NCBI GenBank assembly: GCA_905221605.1 | Contig: CAJNDS010002330.1 | Span: forward strand, 418,576-482,575 | Reading direction: 5' to 3' | Length of the DNA: 64,000 nt | Origin: Symbiodinium natans | Lineage: Eukaryota; Sar; Dinophyceae; Suessiales; Symbiodiniaceae | Shown here: positions 13,801-25,200 of the stretch, piece by piece | How positions within the stretch are numbered: the first letter of the stretch is position 1 | Layout of the letters: each line of letters opens with the position of its first letter | The notes under the pieces: model-generated | The model's database searches: none | The model's input: only the letters and a program-made list of their open reading frames with translations | What the model was told of the DNA's origin: nothing | Translations under genes and position numbers: made by a program

Positions 13801-16800
13801 CTGGCACGATGCCCAGCTGATGCTCATGATGCTCGCCGCTCTTGGCACCCGCAGCTGATGCTCGTGATGCTCGCCGTTGCTGGGCCCTCCCTGGCACGAC
13901 GCCCAGCTGATGCCCATGATGCTCGCCGCTGCTGGCCCTTCCCATGGGGGCACCTGCAGCTGATGCTCGTGATGCTCGCTGTTGCTGGGCCCTCCCTGGC
14001 ACGATGCCCAGCTGATGCTCATGATGCTCGCCGCTCCTGGCCCTTCACATGGGGGCACCTGCAGCTGATGCTCGTGATGCTCGCCGTTGCTGGGCCGTCC
14101 CTGGCACGACGCCCAGCTGATGCTCATGATGCTCGCCGCTCTTGTCCCTTCACATGGGGGCACCTGCAGCTGATGCTCGTGATGCTCGCCGTTGCTGGGC
14201 CCTCCCTGGCACGACGCCCAGCTGATGCCCATGATGCTCGCCGCTCCTGGCCCTTCACATGGGGGCACCCGCAGCTGATGCTCGTGATGCTCGCCGTTGC
14301 TGGGCCCTCCCTGGCACGACGCCCAGCTGATGCTCGTGCTGCTCGCCGTTGCTGGGCCCTCCCTGGCACGACCCCCAGCTGATGCTCATGATGCTCGCTG
14401 CTCCTGGCCTTACATGGGGGCCCAGCTGATGCTCGTGATGCTCGCCGTTGCTGGGCCCTCCCTAGCACGACGCCAGCTGATGCTCATGCTCGCCGCTCCT
14501 GGCCCTTCACATGGGGGCACCCGCAGCTGATGCTCGTGATGCTCGCCGTTGCTGGGGGCACCCGCAGCTAATGCTCGTGATGCTCGCCGTTGCTGGGCCC
14601 TCCCTGGCACGACGCCCAGCTGATGCCCATGATGCTCGCCGCTGTTGGCCCTTCCCATGGGGGCACCTGCAGCTGATGCTCGTGATGCTCGCTGTTGCTG
14701 GGCCCTCCCTGGCACGATGCCCAGCTGATGCTCATGATGCTCGCCGCTCCTGGCCCTTCACATGGGGGCACCTGCAGCTGATGCTCGTGATGCTCGCCGT
14801 TGCTGGGCCCTCCCTGGCACGACGCCCAGCTGATGCTCATGATGCTCGCCGCTCCTGGCCCTTCACATGGGGCACCTGCAGCTGATGCTGGGCCCTTCCT
14901 GGCACGACGCGCAGCTGATGCCCATGATGCTCGCCGCTCCTGGCCCTTCACATGGGGGTACCCGCAGCTGATGCTCGTGATGCTCGCCGTTGCTGGGCCC
15001 TCCCTGGCACGATGCCCAGCTGATGCTCATGATGCTCGCCGCTCTTGGCCCTTCACATGGGGGCACCCACATGGGGGCACCCCAAGCTGATGCTCGTGAT
15101 GGTCGCCGTTGCTGGGCCCTCACTGGCACGATGCCCAGCTGATGCTCATGATGCTCGCCGCTCCTGGCCCTTCACATGGGGGCACCTGCAGCTGATGCTC
15201 GTGATGCTCGCCGTTGCTGGGCCCTCCCTGGCACGACGCCCAGCTGATGCCCATGATGCTCACTGCTCCTGCCCCTTCACATCAGCGCAACCGCAGCTGA
15301 TGCTCGTGATGCTCGCTGTTGCTGGGCCGACGCCCAGCTGATGCTCATGATGCTCGCTGCTCCTGGCCCTTCACATGGGGGCACCCCCAGCTGATGCTCG
15401 TGATACTCGCCGTTGCTGGGCCCTCCCTAGCACGACGCTCAGCTGATGCTCATGATGCTCGCCGCTCCTGGCCCTTCACATGGGGGCACCCGCAGCTGAT
15501 GCTCGTGATGCTCGCCGTTGCTGGGCCCTGGCACGATGCCCAGCTGATGCTCATGATGCTCGCCGCTCCTGGCCCTTCACATGGGGGCACCCCAAGCTGA
15601 TGCTCGTGATGCTCGCCGTTGCTGGGCCCTCCCTGGCACGATGCCCAGCTGATGCTCATGATGCTCGCCTCTCCTGGCCCTTCACATGGGGGCACCCGCA
15701 GCTGATGCTCGTGATGCTCGCCGTTGCTGGGCCCTCCCTGGCACGATGCCCAGCTGATGCTCATGATGCTCGCCGCTCTTGGCCCTTCACATGGGGGCAC
15801 CTGCAGCTGATGCTCGTGATGCTCGCCGTTGCTGGGCCCTCCCTGGCAGGACACCCAGCTGATGCCCTTCACATGGGGGCACCCGCAGCTGATGCTCGTG
15901 ATGCTCGCCGTTGCTGGGCCCTCCCCGGCACGATGCCCAGCTGATGCTCATGATGCTCGCCGCTCCTCGCCCTTCACATGGGGGCACCCGCAGCTGATGC
16001 TCGTGATGCTCGCCGTTGCTGGGCCCTTCACATGGGGGCACCTGCAGCTGATGCTCGTGATGCTCGCCGTTGCTGGGCCCTCCCTGGCACGATGCCCAGC
16101 TGATGCTCATGATGCTCGCCGCTCCTGGCCCTTCACATGGGGCCCCCCTGCAGCTGATGCTCGTGATGCTCGCCGTTGCTGGGCCCTCCCTGGCAGGACA
16201 CCCACCTGATGCTCATGGTGCTCGCCGCTCCTGGCCTTCACATGGGGGCACCCGCAGCTGATGCTCGCCAGGGAGGGCCCAGCAACGGCGAGCATGATGC
16301 TCGCCGCTCCTCGCCCTTCACATGGGGGCACCTGCAGCTGATGCTCGTGATGCTCGCCGTTGCTGGGCCCTCCGGGGCACGACGCCCAGCTGATGCCCGC
16401 TCCTGGCCCTTCACATGCGGGCACCTGCAGCTGACCTGGCACGATGCCCAGCTGATGCTCAGGACGCTCGCCGCTCCTGGCCCTTCACATGGGGGCACCT
16501 GCAGCTGATGCTCGTGATGCTCGCCGTTGCTGGGCCCTCCCTGGCACGACGCCCAGCTGATGCTCATGATGCTCGCCGCTCCTGGCCCTTCACATGGGGG
16601 CACCTGCAGCTGATGCTCGTGCTGCTCGCCGTTGCTGGGTCTCCCTGATAGGATGCCCTCCCTGGCACGACGCCCAGCTGATGCTCATGATGCTCGCCGC
16701 TCCTGGCCCTCGGGGGCACCCGCAGCTGATGCTCGTGATGCTCGCCGTTGCTGGGCCCTCCCTGGCACGATGCCCAGCTGATGCTCATGATGCTCGCTGC

Positions 16801-19800
16801 TCCTGGCCCTTCACATGGGGGCACCTGCAGCTGATGCTCGTGATGCTCGCCGTTGCTGGGCCCTCCCTAGCACGACGCCCAGCTGGTGCTCATGATGCTC
16901 GCCGCTCCTGGCCCTTCACATGGGGGCACCCGCAGCTGATGCTCGTGATGCTCGCCGTTGCTGGGCCCTCCCTGGCACGATGCCCAGCTGATGCTCATGA
17001 TGCTCGCCGCTCTTGGCCCTTCACATGGGGGCACCCGCAGCTGATGCTCGTGATGCTCGCCGTTGCTTGGCCCTGGCACGATGCGCAGCTGATGCCCATG
17101 ATGCTCGCCGCTGCTGGCCCTTCCCATGGGGGCACCTGCAGCGCCCAGCTGATGCTCATGATGCTCGCCGCTCCTGGCCCTTCACATGGGGTCACCTGCA
17201 GCTGATGCTCGTGATGCTCGGCGTTGCTGGGCCCTCCCTGGCACGATGCCCAGCTGATGCTCATGATGCTCGCTTTTGGCCTTTATATGGGAGCACCCCC
17301 AGCTGATGCTCGTGATGCTCGCCGTTGCTGCGCCCTCCCTGGCACGACGCCCAGCTGATGCTCATGATGCTCGCCGCTGCTGGCCCTTCACATGGGGGCA
17401 CCCCCAGCTGATGCTCGTGATGCTCGCCGTTGCTGGCGATGCCCAGCTGAGGCTCATGATGCTCGCCGCTGCTGGCCCTTGCATGGGGGCACCCGCAGCT
17501 GATGCTCGTGATGCTCGCCGTTGCCGGGTCCCTGGCGCGACGCCCAGCTGGTGCTCATGATGCTCGCCGCTGCTGGCCCTTCACATGGGGGCACCCCCAG
17601 CTGATGCTCGTGATGCTCGCCGTTGCTGCGCCCCCCCTGGCGCGACGCCCAGCTGATGCTCATGATGCTCGCCGCTGCTGGCCCTTCACATGGGGACACC
17701 CGCAGCTGATGCTCGTGATGCTCGCCGTTGCTGGGCCCTGGCACGATGCGCAGCTGATGCTCGCCGTTGCTGGGCCCTCCCTGGCACGACGCCCAGCTGA
17801 TGCTCATGATGCTCGCCGCTCCTGGCCCTTCACATGGGGGCACCCGCAGCTGATGCTCGTGATGCTCGCCGTTGCTGGCGATGCCCAGCTGATGCTCATG
17901 ATGCTCGCCGCTGCTGGCCCTTACATGGGGGCACCCGCAGCTGATGCTCGTGATGCTCGCCGTTGCCGGGTCCCTGGCGCGACACCCAGCTGATGCTCAT
18001 GATGCTCGCCGCTGCTGGCCCTTCACATAGGGGCACCTGCAGCTGATGCTCGTGATGCTCGCCGTTGCGGGGCCCTCCCTGGCGCGACGCCCAGCTGTTG
18101 CTCATGATGCTCGCCGCTCCTGGCCCTTCACAAGGGGGGCACCCGCAGCTGATGCTCGTGATGCTCGCCGTTGCTGGGCCTTTCCTGCGCGACCCCCCAG
18201 CTGATGCTCGTGATGCTCGCCGCTCTTGGCCCTTCACATGGGGGCACCTGCAGCTGATGCTCGTGATGCTCGTGATGCTCGTGATGCTCGTGATGCTCGT
18301 GATGCTCGTGATGCTCGTGATGCTCACCGTTGCTGGGCCTTTCCTGGCGCGACACCCAGCTGATGCTCATGATGCTCGCCGCTGCTGGCCCTTCACATGC
18401 CCAGCTGACGCTGCGGGCTCTCCCAACTGATGCTGATGATCCTCGCCACTGCTGGCCCTGCTTGCGGTCCCATCACCAGTATCAGGCTCGCCGTTGCTGC
18501 GCCTTCCCTCGAGCTCGCCAGCGTCTACCCTCAACTTCAGCCCTAACCTCCGCTCCTTCCCTAAACCCTAAACCCTGAACCCTGAACCCTAAACAGGCCA
18601 TCGGCACCAGCGGAGACTTCCTGAAACTCGTGGAGGAGAAGTGCGGCGAGACGGATGAGGACCGGTAGCCGAGGTAGCCGGCGGGTTGCGTAGTGGCAGT
18701 AATAACATCAAGTGTAATAATCATAACAAATGATAACAACAATAATAACAACAATGATACTAAGAATAGTCATAATATTGATGGTTGGTTCAGGAATACG
18801 CAGAAGGAGGAATTCCCTAAACCTGAAGCCCACACAAGCTAGTCTGTACCCTCGGCTCACATCAGGTGCCTCGAAGCCCGCATTGTGGCTCGAACCCTCA
18901 CATTCTTCTATGTTCTGTTATGATATTAAAAATTCGCATGTTATGAAGGCATGTCTTTTATATTCGTTATATCATTCTGATGTTATTGTACTAGTATACT
19001 ACTAAATTTTGTTCAAAAAGAGTTACAACAGGATGCCTTGCTAGAGTTTGGGGGTTGCGTCGCATAGAGAGCAGGCAGGTCCAAGCGGGCGTTGTGTTAA
19101 CTTAGCGTGAGCCTAGAATGCCTTCCCCTTCCCCAGGATTCCATGCACAAACGTCCCCCAAAGTGGCGCCTAGTTTAGAAGAGTCCCTAAAATGTCAACC
19201 ACACTTCGTCCCTGAGCCCTGAAACCAAGGCGCCGAGCGCCCCCCCACCCCCCCGCCCCAGGAGTGGACCGAGCGCACGGCCACGCGCAAGGAAGAGATT
19301 GCGTCTGTTTCCAAGGCCTCAATCAGTTGGAGCGTGGGATGGCAATGTGGCAGCCGTTGAAGGCTCAGGCTTGTAGTGCTTGAGTCTTTAAGTAATTAGG
19401 GGTTTGGGGCTGAGGGTTAGTGAGATGCAACAAGGTTGTATGCACCTTCTAGGCCCCCGAAGCCTTAAACCTCCCCGATAGACCGCAAAGCCCTCAGATC
19501 CTAAACCCCTATGAGCCCTATGAAAAGCCCTCAGGGCCCGGTTTAGGGTTTCAGGGTTTTGGGGTTTTAGGGCTTTAGGGGTTCAGAGCTTTCGGGTTTT
19601 AGGGCTTTAGGGCTTTAGGGCTTTAGGGCTTTAGGGGTTCAGAGCTTTAGGGTTTTAGGGCTTCAGGGCTTTAGGGCTTTAGGGTATTAGAGTTTTAGGG
19701 CTTTAGGGCTTTAGGGTTTTAGGGCTTCAGGGCTTTAGGGTTTTAGAGTTTTAGGGTTTTAAGACGTTTGAAGGATTAGGGCTTCTAGGGGCTCAGGGTA

Positions 19801-22208
19801 AAAGGGTTAAACCCCGTTGTGGCGCAGGCCATTGACATCCTGACCGCGGATGCCGCCAAGGCGAACTTCGGCGCCGCGGCTTCCCTTTGAGGGGTTCTAA
19901 GGGTTCTAGGGTTCTAGGGTTTGGGGTTTAGGGTTTAGGGTTTAGGGTATAGGGTTTAGGGTTGGGGGCTGTTTAAGGGGGGTTGAGGGGCCTGAGGGTT
20001 TTTTTGGCAGGTTTTGCGGGGCTTTGGGGGTTTTTTAATTTTAGGGGGTCAGGGGCTTGGCAGGTCTTGGGTATTTGGGAGCTTGAGGGCCTTTAGGGGT
20101 TCGGAAGCTTTAGGGATTTCAGGTTTGGGCGAACCACCCCGGGGGGGGGAGAGTTCAAGGGCTGGTACAGGCTTCTAACACGGCATTCCTTGTTAGTATC
20201 CTTACATCCCCCATGTGTCATGCAACTCTTATCTACCCTTAGGGTTTAGGGTTTAGGGTTTAGGGTTTAGGGTTTAGGGTTTAGGGGTCTACAGGGCTCC
20301 GGGAAGACATGTTAAGCTCTGCAGGCGGCGCTTCGGAAAGGCTTAGGCAGCCCTGGGCTCCTCCCAAAGCTCCCAAAACCCTGAACTCTGAACCCCTAAA
20401 CCCCAAACCCTAAACCCTAAACCCTAAACCCTAAACCCTAAACCCTAAACCCTAAACCCTAAACCCTAAACCCTAAACTTTTCCATCATGATACCCTCCG
20501 AAGCCCTAAGCTCTCACAGGGGTGTACATCGGCATAAGTATGAAGCTAGCACAGTCAGACATATACACACAAACACAAACACCCCTTGCGACTCCATCGA
20601 CTCCACCCCCCCGAGCCGCGAATCCCCCAAGCCAGGGGAGTTGGGGCAGCTTTGGTTCAGCCTTGAACCCGCTTAGGGTTTGGGGTTTGGGGTTTGGGGT
20701 TTAGGGTTTGGGGTTTAGGGTTTAGGGTTTAGGGCCCCAAGGCAAGACCTACGGCAGCTTCTTGCAGAAGGAGGTCCGGGACTGGGTGGCACAAACCCCT
20801 GGGGTTTGGGGCTCTTAGGCAGGAAACGCCGAGCCAGTCTTTCTTGCGTGTGTCTTGTGTTGATGTGAACAAGGAGCCTATAAACCCCCAAACCCCCAAA
20901 CCCCTAAACCTCTAAACTCTCAAACCCTAAACCCCAAAACCCCAAACCCCTAAGCCACTAAGCCCCTAAACCAGACCAGGGTCGGCCTAGCTTTGGGACC
21001 TTTACGGGTTGAGCTTAGGGCTTCGCGCGATCGCGGGCCTAAAGAAGTTACACGGATACCTTCTTTAAAGAGTTCTGAAGCGGCCCATACGATGAGACCA
21101 TGTAACTGACTAGTATGGGCCCTTGTAGCTACCCCAAGAGAGGGCCCCAGCTTTTTTTGGGCTGCACACCCTAAACCCTAAACCCCAAATTTTAGGGCTG
21201 TGGGCCTTCGAGCTGTAGGGGGATTTAGGGATTTACGCAAGGGCTTGGGGTTCAGGACTGTTTCTGGGTTTAGGGTTAAGGGTTTAGGGTTTAGGGCAAC
21301 ACCCTAAACCCTCAGACCCTGAGCCCGAAGGTGGCGGACGAGCGCCTCAAGCGTGCCTCGCAGGCTCCCTGAACGCCTTCCTAAGTTTAGGGTTCAGGGT
21401 TTAGGAAAGTTCAGGGTTTAGGGTTTAGGGTTTTAGGATTTCAAGATGGGTATTTGAGCATTTTGGGGTAAATTGTGGAGTCTTCCTGAACCTTTTTTGG
21501 GGGGTTCCTATCATAGTTTCTTGGGGGGGAAAAGGGGTATCCCGATTTTGGGAAATGCCAATTTGAAGGTTGGTCTCCTGGGGCTTCAGGGTTTAGGGTT
21601 CAAACCCAGCGTCTTGAGGGTCCCAAAAGCTCCCAAACCCTCAGCCCCTAAAGCCCAAACCCGAAACCCTAAACCCCAAGCCCTAAACCCTCAACCCTAA
21701 ACCCTAACGCCCTAAACTCTAAACCCTAAACCCCCAAAGCCTAAAATCCCAAGCCCTAAACCCTAAACCCCTAAACCCTAAACCCTGCACCCCCAAAGCC
21801 TAAATCCCAGTGCAGAGGCTCTTGAGCATGCCGCCGCCGTGCGCGGCGACCGCCGCCTGAGCCAGCTCGCCAAGGCTCGCGGCTTGTTGCGGCTGACGGG
21901 GTTGGGGTTTTTTGGGAGTTTGGAGTTTGGTAGGGTTTGATAGGGTTTATAGGATTCATAGGGTTTTATAGGGTTTCTTGGGGTTTGTAGGGTTTATGGG
22001 ATTTATCGGGTTTAGGGCTGACCAGGGCTTTGTGGTTTTTTTGGGGGTGTTTTGCAGGGCTTCGAGGTTGGGGTTTGTCGGGGTTTCGGGTGTAGGGTTC
22101 CGGTTCTCAGTGTCTGTCGGGGGGCTTACTTGCTGGTTCTTAGTCTTAGTAGGGAATGAGGGAATGAGGTACCCTATATACATAAATATATACATATATA
22201 TAGTGCAC

Positions 22209-22239
<31 letters not shown>

Positions 22240-25200
22240 TACATATAAACATACCCATGAAGGGATGATATGGGTACCTAATTCCCCCATTGCCTACTAA
22301 GAACCGGGGGGCTTCGGACGTTGGCTTCTATGGGTCCTCGTCTTCGGCTATCGCGAACCCTACGAACCGTGCAGCTCCGAGCTGAGCTCCGAGACAAAAA
22401 GAGCAACGGCAGGAGAAATGTCGAAGCCCTCAACCCGAAACCCTCACATAGGGGGCCTACTTCATGAACATGAGGGGACTTCATGAACAATGGGGGTTTT
22501 GGGTTGGGGTTTATGTGGGGTGAGGGTGCTTTGGGGGCAGCTTTGATTGTAATGATACAGGGTTATCAGAGGCTCCTGTAATAAAGCACACACACACACA
22601 CACCGACTCTAAACCCGAAGCCCCCAAGGCCCAAAATCCGTATGGGCTTCAGGGTTGAGTTGGGGGTTGAGGGAAGCTGCCTGAGAGAGAGCGCATCCTG
22701 CGCGCACGCACGCACGGAGGTCGCCGAGGTGAAGGGCATGGAGAAGGCCGGAGCTAGCAACTTTGCTCGTGTCCTTTCAGGCTTTGGGGGGTTTTTGGGG
22801 CTCGCGGGTGCAGGTTTAGGGTCTATTCTTTCAAGCGGGGCCGAGGTGAGGTACAGGCCAGGACTGTTCGAGACAAGAGTGCCGGAGGGGAGAATTTATT
22901 GGCGAGGCAGCCGCAACGAAGTCAACAGACATCAGCATTCATGTCAACAAGCAAGTTAGCTTCAGCAGCCTTTCTGAGGGATCCAAGCAATTCCTCAGTT
23001 CCGAAGGGAAACACGGCTTCAAGAGGAAGGTTGCAAATTCATCGGGGCTGCCCTGGTTCTTCAAGAGGTACGGGGCCTTGGCTGCGGGGTCCATGGGTTT
23101 CTGGTATACATGTTGCCCCTAAACTCTAAACCCTAAACTCTAAACCCTAAACCCTACATAAACCCTAAACCCTAAACCCTAGTAACCTTAAAGTCGGGAG
23201 CCCACCCCGCAGTCCCTCAGAGTTCCCTGCGAGAAAGTTCATACGCCCCTCATGCGTGGGTACCCCGAATAAGGTCATCAGAGCCATCATGCTGGCTACC
23301 CTGCACATATCCCCCGTTTTAAGTACCCTAGATAGGGGTTACATATAGGGTTACATATAACTAGCTATCATTATGGTTACCCTACTTATAACCCCACTTC
23401 TAATTGCCCATGAACCTCCAACTCCAAGTAGCTACCCTGCACATAGCCCCAGTACGCAGGTCCTCAAGGCCATCGACGGCATGAAGGTGGCGCTGAAGAA
23501 GGACTGCTGCACTGCCGGAGGGGGAAGATGAGACGACGGGGAGCGGTTTTGTTCCTGGGTGTTCTCATCTTGGGGTTCAGGGTTTTAGGGTTTTGTGGTT
23601 CGGGCTTAGGATGTCTTTGGGTTGTTGGAGAAACAGGAGCGTTCACGTGTGGTTTGGGGCCCAGGGGGGGGCTCAAGCTGGCTCGGCACTGTGAAGCCTC
23701 ACCCAGCTCTCCGCTAAGTGTCCGCTGCTGCGGAGTTGTTGTTCCGCGGAGTGGTCCCAGGTCCTATAGGGTGGAAAGGTTAAGGTTAAGGGACTTATAG
23801 GGTTTTACCGAATGTATGAATATACTGCTGTAGAAGTATAATGGCAGAATTCTACTAATCTAAACATAGAAATATAGAATATGTCTAAAAATCATGTAGC
23901 TAATAATATGTTCATGCAATGGTACAGTGATACATTTTTCATTAAAACAACAATACAATACTCGAATCATATAAAAGATGTAGTAATATATTCAAGGTAT
24001 AGGCTACTACGATTATCGTAGTATAATAATGCATATATATATATATATATATGTATGTATATTTATTTGAATATTATCATTAATAGAATAGTAGAATCGC
24101 ATAGTCTCAAAATAATGCAGTATAGTACAACAATAGAACAATATGCAAATAGAAGAATATAATGGTATACAAGCTAATATCCGATAGCAATGTAGTAAAG
24201 TTAGTAAAGTACAAATATGATGATATACTTAAATAAGTAGTTCATCCAATACAAGAATAATATAGTCATATGCTATACACAACATGACACATCGTTTGAT
24301 ACCAAATAGTCTAATACTAAAACAACAGATTAGCATAATAACATAATAGCAGAATATTACAACAACACAGTATCTTCCTAATATACGAATGTAATAATAT
24401 AGTAATACAGTAGTATAGTAAAAATACTAGTACAACAAGCACAGTACAATAATCTAGCAACATCCATCTGTATTGCCAATGGGAAACACTGGCGTTCGCT
24501 TTAGCCCCTGAACCCTAAACCCTAAAACCCTAAACCCTAAAAACCTTAACTCTAAATCCCTAAACTCCTTTCGGTTGGAGACCCGGATCCGGGTCGCCAA
24601 CGTTCCGGTTCGGATTGCTTGGCTCGCCACACACGGGCAGGAGCAGCAGGATGAGGTCGAGCAGCGGGACTTCTGCACCGAATCCTTCAACGAGAACAAG
24701 GTGCGCACATATACTAATATCAACAAGAGTTTTGTATGGCAGGATGGTATAAAATATACAAGGTAAATCGTCTCAGGGATGTAGTAATATAGCAATATAT
24801 TACATGCAGTATAGTGTCCCAAAAAGTTTCCCCAGAAGAAGCACGGAATTCCGGCAGTGCCCGCAAACTCAGCGTTGCAGCTGCTGCGTCAGCTATGTTT
24901 ACGAGCTTTATCAATGCAGCACGGATTGCATATTGCACGAGTCAAAGGTCATGTCTCAGATTAAGAGTTGGGGCTCTTGCGAATAGGAAGAAGAAGAAGA
25001 ACAAGACCAAATCAGAATAGGAAGAAGATGAACCAGAAAGGCACGGGGGGGGGGGGGTGTGTAGGGCCCGTGTTCCCCGAGTAAGGACAGCTCGAGTGCA
25101 CCCGTATTCGGCCGTAGCCAGGGGAATACGGGTGCCTTCCACGTGGATCTGTGTGCGTTAGTTCCATGCACTCATGGTTGGCACATATCAGGGATAGCTA

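Noticed and set aside
12295-18370. Many long open frames of 80-260 codons on both strands (LMLVMLAVAGPSLAR-type and GEHHEHQL-type repeats)
   Set aside because: They come from a tandem unit of 105 nt, a multiple of 3, so all frames of the unit stay open. They lie inside an intron and occur equally on both strands.
18482-18754. Minus-strand frame starting with poly-Leu as a signal peptide
   Set aside because: It runs across the + strand coiled-coil exon at 18597-18659 and an AAC/AAT-rich repeat; no support for a gene.
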